A stretch of DNA of 64,000 bases from Rhodobium orientis (GCF_003258835.1 NZ_NPEV01000009.1:1-64000); one strand, 5' to 3'. Positions 33,157 through 42,667 are shown, counted from the first letter of the stretch. A program made the numbers and translations. Notes: generated by a model not told the origin, from the letters alone.

Positions 33157-34938
33157 CTATCGCTGCGCGGCGGAGGCGTTGCCGATCGGCACCTTGAGGC
33201 GCTCGTCCTCCGGCCAGGGCGCTTCGGATGCCGCAAGGCCGTAGAGCTCGCCCTGGAAGAAGTCGACGCCGAGGGCGCGCAGCCTTGCGGCCGTCTCCTC
33301 GTCGCGGACCCATTCGGCGACGGTTTCCAGATGGAAGGTCTTGGCGATTTCGACGAGCGCGGTGACGAAGACCTCGTGGCGCTCGTCGGTCAAAAGCGTG
33401 GTGATGAAGGAGCCGTCGATCTTGACGAGGTCGGCGGAGAGTTCCTTCAGGATGTGGAACGACGAATAGCCGGTGCCGAAATCGTCGATGGCCGTCTTGA
33501 CGCTGAGATCGCGCAGGGCAGCGATGAAGCGTGCCGCCTCGCCGACATTGCGGACGACGGCGGTCTCGGTGAGTTCCACGGCCAGCCGCCTGCCGAATTG
33601 CGGCCGGCGGGCAAGGGTGGCGACGAGCTTCTGCATCCAGCTCCGGTCGCCGATGCATTCGGCCGAAATGTTGATCGACAGGCGTGCCGCGGGATAGCGG
33701 GCGAGCGTCTCCACGGCCAGTTCCAGCACCCGGTGGTCGATGAGGCGCACCAGGCCGAGCCGTTCGGCGGCGGCGATCAGCGCGCCGCTCTGTTCCACCG
33801 GGCCGGCCGTGTCGAGGCGCAGGAGGCACTCGTGATAGACGGGTTTTCCGGTCGCCGCTTCGACGATCGGCTGGTAGGCGAGGCGGAAGCGGCGCTCGTT
33901 CAGGCCCTTGACGATGGCGTCGGCCATTTCGACGTTGCGGCGGCGCGCGGCGGCCCGGCTTTCGCTCGGCTGGTAGATGGCAAAGCCGTTGGACTGGCGG
34001 CGGTGGACGTGGTCGAGCGCTTCATGGGCCATGCCCAGCGCCTTGGTGGCCGAGGTGGCGTGGCGCGGCGAGGAGACGCCGCCGATGGAAATGGTGACGC
34101 TGACAGGGCCGAGCTCGGTGGTGACCACTTCGGAGGCGATGGCATCGAGAAGGCGCTCGGCGGCGACCTCCATTTCCGCTTCCGAGCAGGCATTGAGGAC
34201 GATGCCGAACTTGTTGCCGGACAGCCGGCCGAGGGAGTCGCCGCTGCGCAACTGGCGCTGCAGGCGGGTCGCCACGGTGGCGATGACCCGGTCGGCGACC
34301 TCGTAGCCATAGGTGTCGTTGACGACGGCCAGGTTGTCGATGCCGGCGATCAGGAAGGCGCAGGAGGCGAATTTCTCGCGCGCCGTGGCGATCGCCTCCG
34401 CCAGGCGCTTCATCAGATGGGCGCGGTTCAGTTGCCCGGTGAGGGCGTCGTGCTGCGACAAGAAGCTGAGTTCGACCTCGGCGGCGTGGCGCTCCGTCAC
34501 CTTCCGGACGATGCCGCGGGCGCGGGCCGGCAGGCCCTCGCCGTCGCCGAACCAGACGCCGGTGTCCTCGATCCAGATCGCCTCGCCGGTGGCGGTCGCC
34601 GTTCCCTTCAGGCAGTAGCGGGCGCAATAGGGCTGGCCGTCGCCATGGTCCCTCTTGCCGCTGCCGGCGACGGCATCGAAGCGGGTGAGCGGGCTGTCGG
34701 GATCGATGAGGGCGGCAAAGCGCCGGCCCTCATGGAGCGCGGCGGCGTTCTTGACCGGCAGCACCTCGGCGGCATTGGCGCTCCAGCGGACACGATCATC
34801 GGCGATCGTCCATTCGTAGACGGCCTCGCCGACGGCGGTCAGGATCTCTTCGGCATTCAGCGTGTCGGGACAGGCCGGGTCCGCGGACTCGTCCGGCGCG
34901 GCACCGGCCGCGGTGCGCGATGTTTCGTTGCTGGTCAT
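33157..34938 (-). CDS. PAS-like/GGDEF(degenerate)/EAL protein, probable c-di-GMP phosphodiesterase
   Basis: A 593-residue soluble protein. Residues 30-150 look like a PAS sensor. Residues 155-318 are a GGDEF domain whose signature is SGNKF (240-244), so cyclase activity is very unlikely. Residues 338-580 are an EAL domain: ECL (370-372) replaces EAL but keeps the metal-binding Glu. The other expected residues are visible in NISAE, ELTETA, DDFGTGYSS, VKIDGSF, VAEWV and QGELYG. It therefore probably degrades c-di-GMP, with the GGDEF part regulatory (GTP-binding or dimerising). ATG 34938 is chosen because upstream residues are low-complexity. TTAACC lies about 100 bases upstream. Confidence 0.9.
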   Translation of the reverse strand: MTSNETSRTAAGAAPDESADPACPDTLNAEEILTAVGEAVYEWTIADDRVRWSANAAEVLPVKNAAALHEGRRFAALIDPDSPLTRFDAVAGSGKRDHGDGQPYCARYCLKGTATATGEAIWIEDTGVWFGDGEGLPARARGIVRKVTERHAAEVELSFLSQHDALTGQLNRAHLMKRLAEAIATAREKFASCAFLIAGIDNLAVVNDTYGYEVADRVIATVATRLQRQLRSGDSLGRLSGNKFGIVLNACSEAEMEVAAERLLDAIASEVVTTELGPVSVTISIGGVSSPRHATSATKALGMAHEALDHVHRRQSNGFAIYQPSESRAAARRRNVEMADAIVKGLNERRFRLAYQPIVEAATGKPVYHECLLRLDTAGPVEQSGALIAAAERLGLVRLIDHRVLELAVETLARYPAARLSINISAECIGDRSWMQKLVATLARRPQFGRRLAVELTETAVVRNVGEAARFIAALRDLSVKTAIDDFGTGYSSFHILKELSADLVKIDGSFITTLLTDERHEVFVTALVEIAKTFHLETVAEWVRDEETAARLRALGVDFFQGELYGLAASEAPWPEDERLKVPIGNASAAQR

Positions 34939-35141
34939 CCGACCCACCCCTTGTGGCGGTGCATGGTACCGCCTGAAGATCGCCGCGCGGCCCGGAACGC
35001 AGCGCATTTTGCGAATTTTCGCCCAACGACACCATTTCTTGGTTAACAAAACGTGACCGTCTGGCATGGCGCTTGCGGGGTTTTCGGCGTTACAGTCGAA
35101 ACCGTCCCGCTCAGGGACAAAGTGTAAGGCTCTGGCAACCA

Positions 35142-35510
35142 ATGATCTCGGCGATCGGAAAAAGCGGTTCGGTTCGAAACGATGTCGACGCTGCGCGGCG
35201 CCGTGTCGAGGCCTCGCAATCCATCCGCAGCGACGAGCGCCGCGAGGAGCCGGCCGAGAAGCGGACCGGCACGGCACTGGTGCCGGCACGGCCGGAACGC
35301 AGCCGCCGCCGCAAGGAGACGGGCGGCACGGCCTGGCTCTACCGGCCCTATGCCCCGGCCCTTGCCCAGCTCATCGCCACGAAGCAGGACCTGCCGCAGA
35401 CCCGCGCCCGGCGCCGCGCCGAACCGGGCGATGCCGCCGCCGCCTATGGCGATGCGCGCGAGGCCCGCACGGCCCCGGAAGCCGGCCAACTGATGGCGGT
35501 CGTTTCCTGA
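35142..35510 (+). CDS. Conserved alphaproteobacterial small protein, function unknown
   Basis: A 122-residue, highly charged and probably disordered protein. The only conserved part is near the C-terminus: RPYAPALAQLIATKQDLPQ then TRARRRAEPGDA, a pattern I recognise from uncharacterised proteins of Hyphomicrobiales. ATG 35142 gives MISAIGKSGSVRNDVDAARR. A 23-residue upstream extension in the same frame is not preferred. It is divergent from the GGDEF-EAL gene. No domain, signal peptide or membrane segment is visible, and function cannot be assigned. Confidence 0.75.
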   Translation: MISAIGKSGSVRNDVDAARRRVEASQSIRSDERREEPAEKRTGTALVPARPERSRRRKETGGTAWLYRPYAPALAQLIATKQDLPQTRARRRAEPGDAAAAYGDAREARTAPEAGQLMAVVS

Positions 35511-35537
35511 TCTCCGCTCATGGCGCCGCCGCGCCGG

Positions 35538-36530
35538 TCAAAGCGTCTTTCTGAAGAAGTCGACGATTGTTCCTGCGATCCCTGCCCGTATCGCCGTGCG
35601 GTTGATGCCGGGTGCGTCCGTGCAGAGCGCTTCGGCCTCAGCCTTCAAGGCGTCGGGGCAGTCGTCGGTGAAGACGAAATGGCCGCCGGGCACGGTTTCC
35701 CGATGGGCGGACGGCAGGCCGGCGGCAAGGACCTCGGTATTCGCAATGCCGAGGGAGCTGTCCTGCGGGCGGATCAGCAGCGTTGTCGCTGTAACCCCGG
35801 AAAGTCCCTTTTCGTCATAGAGCACGCCGAACGGATCGAGCAGCGCCAGCGCCTTTACCGGCAGGCGCGGCAATGGCGGTCGCTTTCCCGCCGCCGCGTT
35901 CCGTTCTCTGCCTGACTTTCCGGCCCGACTGCCGGGGCCGGCCTCGCAGGACCGCACGTCCTCAGGATGTTTCCCGCAATAGGCGGTAAGCGCCGCAGGG
36001 TTCGGAACGCCGCCGGCAAGGGCAATGGCGACCGCGCCGCCGAGCGAAAAGCCGACCATGCCGAGGCGCTGCGCATCCGCGTGGCCGGAGAAGCGCGGAT
36101 CGGCGGTCACGCCGGCGAGCGCGGCGTCGATTTGCGCGAGCCTTGCGACCAGCGGCGTCTTGCGGTGCATGGGCGCGATGACGAGGAAGCCCTGCCGGGC
36201 GAGCGCGGCGGAAAAATCCTTCAGGATCATCGGGCTGCCGCCGGTCGGCCCGCCGCCATGGGATAGCAGTACGACAGGGAATCTTCCTTCAGCGATGTCC
36301 GCGTCCCGCGTGGCCGGGACGGTGAACGGCCCGGCCTTGAAGGGCGCCTCGGCGTCTTTCGTGGGATACCAGACGAGGACGTCGAGCTTTTGCGCGCCAT
36401 CAAGGGTGATGCGCGTGACGCCGGCATTGTAGGCCGTCGATTGGGCCGCGGATCCGGCTCCCGCCGTCGCTGCGACCAGGCTGGCGGTCAGCGCGGCGAC
36501 GGCAAACAGGCTGCCTGCGCGGTGGATCAT
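35538..36530 (-). CDS. Exported alpha/beta-hydrolase (dienelactone hydrolase-like)
   Basis: A 330-residue protein with an N-terminal signal peptide (about residues 1-30, ending near AGAGSAAQS), so it acts in the periplasm. The hydrolase core shows LLSHGGGPTGG (oxyanion region), the nucleophile elbow GFSLGGAVAIALAGG, and a C-terminal PGGHFVFTDDCP with the likely catalytic His. Relatives are annotated as platelet-activating-factor-acetylhydrolase-like or dienelactone-hydrolase-like. Substrate unknown. A basic loop (GPGSRAGKSGRERNAAAGKR) interrupts the core. ATG 36530 has GGA six bases upstream. ATG 36536 is the alternative. Confidence 0.82.
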   Translation of the reverse strand: MIHRAGSLFAVAALTASLVAATAGAGSAAQSTAYNAGVTRITLDGAQKLDVLVWYPTKDAEAPFKAGPFTVPATRDADIAEGRFPVVLLSHGGGPTGGSPMILKDFSAALARQGFLVIAPMHRKTPLVARLAQIDAALAGVTADPRFSGHADAQRLGMVGFSLGGAVAIALAGGVPNPAALTAYCGKHPEDVRSCEAGPGSRAGKSGRERNAAAGKRPPLPRLPVKALALLDPFGVLYDEKGLSGVTATTLLIRPQDSSLGIANTEVLAAGLPSAHRETVPGGHFVFTDDCPDALKAEAEALCTDAPGINRTAIRAGIAGTIVDFFRKTL

Positions 36531-36677
36531 ACCCATTCCAGAAGCCCCCGATCGGTGCGCCGGTGCGGCGTGTTCCCCGTGAGCCTTTCAGATGTGGTCG
36601 GGGGGTGCGGTGCGCAAGCGTCGTCGCCGGGTCCGTTCGCAAAACGGCGTCGCAGGTAATGCCGGAGCTTTGCCCGA

Positions 36678-38285
36678 TCAGAAGCCGATGGCGCAACCGT
36701 CCTTGCGCGGGTCCGAGCCGCCGATGAGAACGCCCGTGTCTTTATCGATACGGATGGCCTGGCCGCCGCCATGGGGGCTGGCGGCCATCGTCACCTCGTG
36801 GCCGCGCGCGGCAAGGTCGGTGAGCGTCGCCTTGGGAATCGTGGTCTCGGCCGACAAGGGTCCGTTGGCGTCGTCCCAGAACAGGCGCGGGCAATCGAGG
36901 GCGGCCTGCACGTCCATGCCGTAGTCGACCATGTTGGTGAGGAAATGGGCGTGGCCGCAGGGCTGGTAGGCGCCGCCCATGACGCCGAAGCTCATGAAGG
37001 GCGCGCCGTCCTTCGTAACGAACCCCGGGATGATGGTGTGCATCGGCCGCTTGCCGGCGTCGATGGTGTTGGGGTGGCCCTTCTGGACGACGAAGCAGGC
37101 GCCGCGGTTCTGCAGCGCAATGCCCGATTTTTCCGTGACGATGCCCGAGCCGAAGCCATGATAGACGGAGTTGATCAGCGAGATCGCCCGGCGGTCGCTG
37201 TCGACGACGGTGAGATAGACCGTGTCGGCGTCCGGCACCAGATCGCTGGCGGCCGGCCGTTCGCCGCGCCGTCCCGGGTCGATGCCGTCGGCAAGGCGTT
37301 CCGAATAGCGCGAGGACAACAGCGCCTCGACCGTTTCGGTCATGGCGGACGGGTCGGCGATATAGGCGTCGCGGCAGGCATAGGCGATGCGCGCCGCCTC
37401 CATCTCCAGGTGGAAGCGCTCAGGCCCGAGCGGGTCGAGGCCGGCAAGGTCGAAGTGCTCAAGGATATTGAGGAGAATGAGCGCCGTCAGTCCCTGGCCG
37501 TTGGGCGGCAGTTCGGCGACCGTGTAGCCGCGGTAGTCGGTGGTGATCGGCACTTCCGATGTGGGCTCCATGGCGGCGAGGTCGTCGAGGCTCATCCAGC
37601 CGCCGCGAGCGGCAAGGGTTGCGACGATCTCCTCGGCGACCGGGCCTTCGTAGAAGCCTTTCGGGCCCTCTTCGGCGATGCGCCGCAGCGTTTCGGCAAG
37701 CGCCGGCAGGCTGTGCACCGAGCCGACCGCGGGGGCGGCACCGTCGACGAGGAAGTGTTTTGCCGCACCCTTGTCGCGGGCAAGGCGCGGGGCCTCCTCG
37801 GCCCAGTCGGCACCGACGCGCGGGGTGATGGGGAACCCGTCCTCGGCATAGGCGATGGCCGGCGCGAGCGCGTCGGCAAGGCTCCAGGTGCCGTGCTCGG
37901 ACAGCAGTTTCTGCCAGGCGGCGACGGCGCCCGGCACGGTGACGGCATGGACCGAATCCGGGCCGATCTCAGTAGTGCCCTGATCGAGCAGGCGGTCGAG
38001 GCTTGCCGCCATCGGCGCGCGGCCGGAGCCGTTGAGGCCGGTGAGCTTGCCGTCTTTGTCGGAAAGGATGGCGAAGCAGTCGCCGCCGATGCCGGTCATG
38101 TGCGGTTCCACGACCCCCAGCACCGCGACGGCGGCGATCGCCGCATCGACCGCGTTGCCGCCGCGCCGCAGGACGTCGAGCGCCGTTGCCGTCGCCAGCG
38201 GGTGCGAGGTTGCGGCCATGGCGCCCGTCGCATAGGCGGGCGAGCGGCCGGGTTGGTGGAAGTCGCGAAGCGTCGCGCCGGTCAT
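36678..38285 (-). CDS. ggt: Gamma-glutamyltransferase family protein
   Basis: A 535-residue Ntn-hydrolase of the GGT family that cleaves gamma-glutamyl bonds, probably after autocleavage before the Thr in DADTVYLTVVDSDR. Other family parts: GGNAVDAAIAAVAVLGVVEPH near 35-55, NGSGRAP, PPNGQGLTALILLNIL and the C-terminal GGAYQPCGHAHFLTNMVDYG. No signal peptide is visible, so it may be cytoplasmic, as for many alphaproteobacterial members acting on other gamma-glutamyl or amide substrates. ATG 38285 follows GGGAGGAAACC. Confidence 0.9.
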   Translation of the reverse strand: MTGATLRDFHQPGRSPAYATGAMAATSHPLATATALDVLRRGGNAVDAAIAAVAVLGVVEPHMTGIGGDCFAILSDKDGKLTGLNGSGRAPMAASLDRLLDQGTTEIGPDSVHAVTVPGAVAAWQKLLSEHGTWSLADALAPAIAYAEDGFPITPRVGADWAEEAPRLARDKGAAKHFLVDGAAPAVGSVHSLPALAETLRRIAEEGPKGFYEGPVAEEIVATLAARGGWMSLDDLAAMEPTSEVPITTDYRGYTVAELPPNGQGLTALILLNILEHFDLAGLDPLGPERFHLEMEAARIAYACRDAYIADPSAMTETVEALLSSRYSERLADGIDPGRRGERPAASDLVPDADTVYLTVVDSDRRAISLINSVYHGFGSGIVTEKSGIALQNRGACFVVQKGHPNTIDAGKRPMHTIIPGFVTKDGAPFMSFGVMGGAYQPCGHAHFLTNMVDYGMDVQAALDCPRLFWDDANGPLSAETTIPKATLTDLAARGHEVTMAASPHGGGQAIRIDKDTGVLIGGSDPRKDGCAIGF

Positions 38286-38349
38286 TTGGTTTCCTCCCGC
38301 CGGTGCCTTTTTCCGAAACGGCGCCGGTCCGTTTATGCGTCTTGTGCCG

Positions 38350-38772
38350 TTACATGCCGCCGTTCGGTCCGCCCCAGCCGAAGTCGCGCCGCGCCGCCGT
38401 GATGGTGATGCTGAAGCCGGCGACGACATCGACGAGCGCGATCACCGTCAGGATGAAGAACACCGAATGGGCGCAGGCCGCAACGAGCAGGAATTCGATG
38501 AGATAGAGGATGAAGACGAGCGTGGAGAGCCCGTGGTCGACGATGGAGCCGGAGGTCGTGCGCGTCGCCTTCAGGATCTCGAAGAACAGGAAGACGATGG
38601 CGACGGCGATCATCAGGTCGCCGATGACCATGGTCCAGCGCGCATCGGAGATCATCTCCACGGTGAACACCGGCGCCACCCAGGGATCGCCCGGGAAGGC
38701 GCCGAGAAGGCCGAAGGCAATGATGTTGTAGACGATGAGGGGTATGACGGTCAGGGGAATGTTGATCAGCAT
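38350..38772 (-). CDS. Four-helix membrane protein, function unknown
   Basis: A 140-residue hydrophobic protein with about four membrane segments: residues 5-28, 45-68, 80-103 and 104-125. Conserved-looking parts are MLINIPLTVIPLIVYNII and RDFGWGGPNGG at the cytoplasmic C-terminus. I know similar sequences as conserved hypothetical membrane proteins of Hyphomicrobiales. It is 64 bases upstream of ggt on the same strand. Function unassigned. Confidence 0.8.
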   Translation of the reverse strand: MLINIPLTVIPLIVYNIIAFGLLGAFPGDPWVAPVFTVEMISDARWTMVIGDLMIAVAIVFLFFEILKATRTTSGSIVDHGLSTLVFILYLIEFLLVAACAHSVFFILTVIALVDVVAGFSITITAARRDFGWGGPNGGM

Positions 38773-38918
38773 CGGAAAAACCCTTCAAGGGGCGACGGTC
38801 CGCGTCGCCTGCCGCATTGAAATCCGTATCCTGACGGGATTGCTCCCGGTCCCCACCCTAAGTAACCCGCCGGCGGGTCGGCGTCCATGCGCGACGTGGT
38901 CCCGCCGCCGTCCAAAAG

Positions 38919-38950
38919 AAAACCCCCGGTCGCGGACGGCCGGGGGTTTT
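38919..38950. terminator. Bidirectional terminator downstream of rpmF
   Basis: A perfect inverted repeat AAAACCCCCGG / CCGGGGGTTTT (38919-38929 and 38940-38950) with a 10-base loop and T tracts on both strands. On the minus strand it ends rpmF. Confidence 0.88.
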
Positions 38951-38984
38951 TGGGTGGTTCGCCAGATGCGGGGTGCCGGAAGGC

Positions 38985-39170
38985 TCAGATGTCTTCCTTC
39001 GGCTCCAGGATCTGACGGCCGCGATACATGCCGGACTTCAGGTCGACGTGGTGCGGCCGGCGCAGCTCGCCGGACTCCTTGTCTTCCACATAGCTCGGCT
39101 GGCGCAGCGCGTCGGCCGAGCGGCGAAAGCCGCGCTTCATCCGCGTCACTTTTCTCTTCGGGACAGCCAT
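38985..39170 (-). CDS. rpmF: Ribosomal protein bL32
   Basis: A 61-residue protein, [17 protein letters not shown] at the start and [16 protein letters not shown] near the end, typical of alphaproteobacterial L32 without zinc cysteines. It is a component of the large ribosomal subunit. ATG 39170 is used. The longer frame to 39323 is an artefact. It lies downstream of mtgA on the same strand, a usual pairing in the order, and is closed by a strong terminator. Confidence 0.97.
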   Translation of the reverse strand: MAVPKRKVTRMKRGFRRSADALRQPSYVEDKESGELRRPHHVDLKSGMYRGRQILEPKEDI

Positions 39171-39323
39171 GTCAGGTCTCCAGATCTCAACACACAAAAA
39201 CACGCCGGGACACCTCCCGGCGCGGTGCGCAAGGCATTTCTTGATCGGGCGCCTTATACAGGCAAGCGGTGCGCTTGACCAGTCCCGCACAGGCGGTTTT
39301 TTAGCTGGCGTTTCGGCCCGCAC

Positions 39324-40031
39324 CTATTTCTTGCCGAGGACGCATTCCAGGTAGGCGCCGGACTTGGCGGCGCGTCCGGCGATGCGCCGGGCGATGCGGG
39401 CATGGCCCTGGCCGGGGCTCGCCGGATTGCGGGCGATCGGGTTCGGCAGGGCGGCGGCCATCAGCGAGGCCTGGTGGCGGGTGAGCTTGGCCGCCGGCCG
39501 CTTGAAATAGCGCTGCGCCGCGGCCTCGGCGCCGAACACGCCCGGCCCCCATTCCACGACGTTGAGATAGAGCTCGACGATGCGGCGCTTGGGCAGCACG
39601 ACGTCCATGTAGAGCGCCAGCGGGGCCTCCACGACCTTGCGCAGGTAGCTCCTCGACGACCACAGGAAGAGGTTCTTGGAAAGCTGCATGTTGAGGGTGG
39701 AGGCACCGCGCGGCTTGCCGTCCTCAAGGTCTTCAAGCGCGTTCTGGACCTCTTCCCAGTCGATGCCGTCGTGCTCGCAGAACCGCGCGTCCTCCGACAT
39801 CACCACGGCGCGCACCAGGTTCGGCGAGATGGCCGCCAGCGAGACCCATTCGCGCGTGACGCTGGCGCCGGTCACCCAGTCGCGCAGCATCAGGGTGGAG
39901 GCCGGCGGGTTGATGAAGCGGTAGAGCGGGATCAGCAGGAACGGAAGCAGGATGAGGGCCGCGACGACGAAAACAAGGCGTTTCAGGAGGCGGCGTGTGG
40001 GCTTCAGTCGCATGCGGATCGGCCTTCCCAT
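39324..40031 (-). CDS. mtgA: Monofunctional biosynthetic peptidoglycan transglycosylase
   Basis: A 235-residue inner-membrane enzyme that polymerises lipid II glycan chains. One N-terminal membrane helix (about residues 18-38, LVFVVAALILLPFLLIPLY) is followed by a GT51 domain with the catalytic Glu in SEDARFCEHDGIDW (near 79-92) and the GASTLNMQLSKNLFLW and ELYLNVVEWGPGVFG motifs. The start at 40031 (MGRPIRMRLK) could also be at MRLK (40013). Divergent from ispA. Confidence 0.94.
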   Translation of the reverse strand: MGRPIRMRLKPTRRLLKRLVFVVAALILLPFLLIPLYRFINPPASTLMLRDWVTGASVTREWVSLAAISPNLVRAVVMSEDARFCEHDGIDWEEVQNALEDLEDGKPRGASTLNMQLSKNLFLWSSRSYLRKVVEAPLALYMDVVLPKRRIVELYLNVVEWGPGVFGAEAAAQRYFKRPAAKLTRHQASLMAAALPNPIARNPASPGQGHARIARRIAGRAAKSGAYLECVLGKK

Positions 40032-40165
40032 GGGCGCTGGTCCTGTGCCATATGCCGGGTCGCGGGCGGCGGCGCAAAGAGCACAGGGCCGTCTTTCCTA
40101 CCAAACCGGACGGGGCGGAGGCGAGCGGTTTTGCACCAATGCCACCGGCCATCGACGAGGTCGCC

Positions 40166-41065
40166 ATGGAATTTGTCGCACGACTGACCGCGGTCGCCGA
40201 CCGCATGGAGGAAACGCTCCAGGCGCTGCTTGGATCCACGCCGCTTGACGGCGAGATCGTGCGGCCGGAGCGGCTCGTGGCGGCGATGCGCCATGCCAGC
40301 CTCGACGGCGGCAAGCGGCTGAGGCCGTTCCTGGTGGTGGAGACGGCCAAACTCTTCGACGTCGAGGGGCCGGGCGTGCTGAGAAGTGCGGCGGCGCTGG
40401 AATGCGTCCATTGCTACAGCCTCGTCCATGACGACCTGCCGGCGATGGACGACGACGACCTCAGGCGCGGCCGGCCGACCGTCCACAGGGCGTTCGACGA
40501 GGCGACCGCGATCCTTGCCGGCGATGCGCTCCTCACCTACGCCTTCGACATCCTCGCCGATCCGGCGACCCATGACGACGGGACGGTGCGTGCCGATCTC
40601 GTCCTCTGCCTTGCCCGGGCCTCGGGCCTCGGCGGCATGGCCGGCGGCCAGATGCTCGATCTGGCGGCCGAGGGGCGGGCGCTGTCGGAAGATGAGATCC
40701 TGCAGATGCAGGCGATGAAGACCGGTTACCTGATCCGCGCCGGCGTCGCCCTCGGGGCCATCCTCGGCGGTGCGGATGCCGAGACCAGGGAGCGGCTCGA
40801 CCGCTACGCCGGGGCGATCGGCAACGCCTTCCAGCTCGCCGACGATCTCCTGGACGTGGAATCGGAGGCCGCCGACATGGGCAAGGCGACCGGCAAGGAC
40901 GCGGAGCGGGGCAAGGCGACGCTGGTCTCGCTGCTCGGCGTCGACGCTGCCCACGCGCGGCTGGACGAACTGATCGAAACGGCCGATGCGTGCCTGGCAC
41001 CGTTCGGCGACAAGGCCGCGGTGCTCGCCGCCGCCGCGCGGTTCATTGCGGAGCGGAAGAGCTGA
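40166..41065 (+). CDS. ispA: Polyprenyl (farnesyl) diphosphate synthase
   Basis: A 299-residue trans-prenyltransferase that builds FPP from IPP and DMAPP. First Asp-rich motif: VHDDLPAMDDDDLRRGRPT (near 92-110). Second: FQLADDLLDVE. GGKRLRPFLV at 51-60 binds IPP. The length and the pair of bulky residues before the first motif fit a C15 synthase. Start ATG 40166 has GAGG five bases upstream. ATG 40139 is less likely. It ends 10 bases from the convergent ppa gene. Confidence 0.94.
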   Translation: MEFVARLTAVADRMEETLQALLGSTPLDGEIVRPERLVAAMRHASLDGGKRLRPFLVVETAKLFDVEGPGVLRSAAALECVHCYSLVHDDLPAMDDDDLRRGRPTVHRAFDEATAILAGDALLTYAFDILADPATHDDGTVRADLVLCLARASGLGGMAGGQMLDLAAEGRALSEDEILQMQAMKTGYLIRAGVALGAILGGADAETRERLDRYAGAIGNAFQLADDLLDVESEAADMGKATGKDAERGKATLVSLLGVDAAHARLDELIETADACLAPFGDKAAVLAAAARFIAERKS

Positions 41066-41075
41066 GGCGCGCGCC

Positions 41076-41609
41076 TCAGGCGCCGGTCTTGGCCCGCTCG
41101 ATTGCTTCCATGATCAGCCGTTCGGCCGCGCTCGCGTCTTCCCAGCCGACGATCTTCACCCATTTGTTGGGCTCCAGATCCTTGTAGTGCTCGAAGAAGT
41201 GCTCGATCTGGTGCAGCGTGATTTCCGGCAGGTCGGTGGCCGACTTGATGCGGTCGTAGCGCTTGGTGAGGGCGTGGGAGGGAACGGCGATGACCTTCTC
41301 GTCATGGCCGGATTCGTCTTCCATCATCAGGACGCCGATCGGGCGGCAGTTCATCAGCGCGCCCGGCGCGATGGGCCGCTGGTTCGGCACCAGAACGTCG
41401 ATCGGATCGCCGTCGTCGGACAGCGTGTGGGGCACGAAGCCGTAATTCCCGGGATAGCGCATCGGGGTGTAGAGGAAGCGGTCGACGACGAGGGCGCCGG
41501 ACGCCTTGTCCATCTCGTATTTGATCGGCTCGCCGCCGACGGGGACCTCGATGACCACATTGATGTCGTGGGGCGGGTTGTTGCCGATCGCGATCGCATC
41601 GATACGCAT
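41076..41609 (-). CDS. ppa: Inorganic pyrophosphatase
   Basis: A 177-residue family I soluble pyrophosphatase hydrolysing PPi. Visible are [16 protein letters not shown] (near 20-35), [11 protein letters not shown] and the metal-binding [10 protein letters not shown]. The protein has normal bacterial length. ATG 41609 gives [17 protein letters not shown]. Upstream frame extension is unsupported. Single gene, convergent with ispA. Confidence 0.97.
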   Translation of the reverse strand: MRIDAIAIGNNPPHDINVVIEVPVGGEPIKYEMDKASGALVVDRFLYTPMRYPGNYGFVPHTLSDDGDPIDVLVPNQRPIAPGALMNCRPIGVLMMEDESGHDEKVIAVPSHALTKRYDRIKSATDLPEITLHQIEHFFEHYKDLEPNKWVKIVGWEDASAAERLIMEAIERAKTGA

Positions 41610-41829
41610 GGTGTCTGGCCTTTCCTTGGTCGTCCGGCGGCTGCCGCGAAGCGGGCGGGCAGCGCGCCAGCCGGGGCAAGCGCGCGCGATTGTTGCGGTT
41701 TTGCCGGTGAACCGACGTTTTGTGCTTCGTTGCACGGGGTCATAAACGCTAGAATGAATGCGTGCAAGCGGTTGTTGTGCGGTGCAGCAAAAGCCGGGGG
41801 CGATCCCTCCGCAACGGGGAGGAATGGAA

Positions 41830-42423
41830 ATGGCCGGGCTTTCAAGGATCGGTGCCGGGATTGCTTGGCTGGTGCTGCCGATGGCGGTCTTTGCCGGGAT
41901 CACTGCGGCCTGGGCGGCCGAGATCGACAGCGCCTATACCAAGCTCGACCTCAATGCCTGTCCGATCGTCGACCAGAACCTTGAGGAAGGCTCCTGGACG
42001 CTGGTACGCTGCGCGGGATACCGCGGCCGGCCGGTATTCGTCGGCGAGGGGGACCTCCGGTTCTTCGTCTGGTTCGATCAGCGGAAAAGCGACGAGCCGC
42101 TGGCGTCGCAGACCCTCGGCCCCTTCAACACCATCGGCGAGACGACGGAATGGCGGCTACGCCGGGTCGGCGGGGAATGGCAGGCATTCGCGACGATCCT
42201 GCGCTACCGCACCTCGCTCAACGACGACCAGGACCAGGGCGAGGTGCTGGTGGTCAGCCAGCTTCAGCCCGGCGCCACCTGCCACATCGCCTATGTGGAC
42301 GCGCGCACGAATCCGGATGCGAATGCGCTGGCGCGGGATGCGGCAGATCGGCTCGCCGGGTCCTTCGACTGCAACGATACGCCTGAGCGGGTCGGCACGC
42401 CGGGGCCGAGCCTCGGGGAGTAG
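41830..42423 (+). CDS. Exported protein of unknown function
   Basis: A 197-residue protein with a signal peptide ([20 protein letters not shown], cleavage likely after AAWAA near residue 31). The mature part contains two CxxxxxxxxC-spaced cysteines ([20 protein letters not shown]) and a late Cys pair ([16 protein letters not shown]), so periplasmic disulfides are likely. The segment [20 protein letters not shown] is a recognisable feature of uncharacterised alphaproteobacterial exported proteins. ATG 41830 has GGGGAGGA six bases upstream. ATG 41824 is too close to it. Function unassigned. Confidence 0.8.
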   Translation: MAGLSRIGAGIAWLVLPMAVFAGITAAWAAEIDSAYTKLDLNACPIVDQNLEEGSWTLVRCAGYRGRPVFVGEGDLRFFVWFDQRKSDEPLASQTLGPFNTIGETTEWRLRRVGGEWQAFATILRYRTSLNDDQDQGEVLVVSQLQPGATCHIAYVDARTNPDANALARDAADRLAGSFDCNDTPERVGTPGPSLGE

Positions 42424-42457
42424 GGGGGCCGACCATAGGTTCCGCAAGGCGGGCCCC

Positions 42458-42579
42458 TGGATTGCCGCGTCGGCCTTCGCTAGGCTCGCGCCACGCGCCG
42501 CTCCCCGTCCTTCGAACCCTCGCAATGACGTTGATAATATTAATGAAACCGTCATTGCGAGCGCAGCGAAGCAATCCAG
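42458..42579. repeat. Palindromic dispersed repeat, family B, copy 2
   Basis: Starts TGGATTGCCGCGTCGGCC (42458), contains CTCGCAATGACG (about 42519-42530), and ends CGTCATTGCGAGCGCAGC (42550 on) with GCAATCCA (42571-42578). The ends match copy 1 (271-359). The internal part is about 33 bases longer (42476-42518). It lies between two convergent genes. Confidence 0.72.
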
Positions 42580-42667
42580 AGCTGAGTCGGCAAAATCCTA
42601 TTCCGGCTTGCCGCTTCACGTAGCGGGCATGTCATTTTGCTCAGGAGATTGGAAACGGACCCGCCGA

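Noticed and set aside
35041-35055. TTAACC upstream of the GGDEF-EAL gene as a CtrA site
   Set aside because: Only a half-site is present on either strand, since the second TTAA is missing at the right distance.
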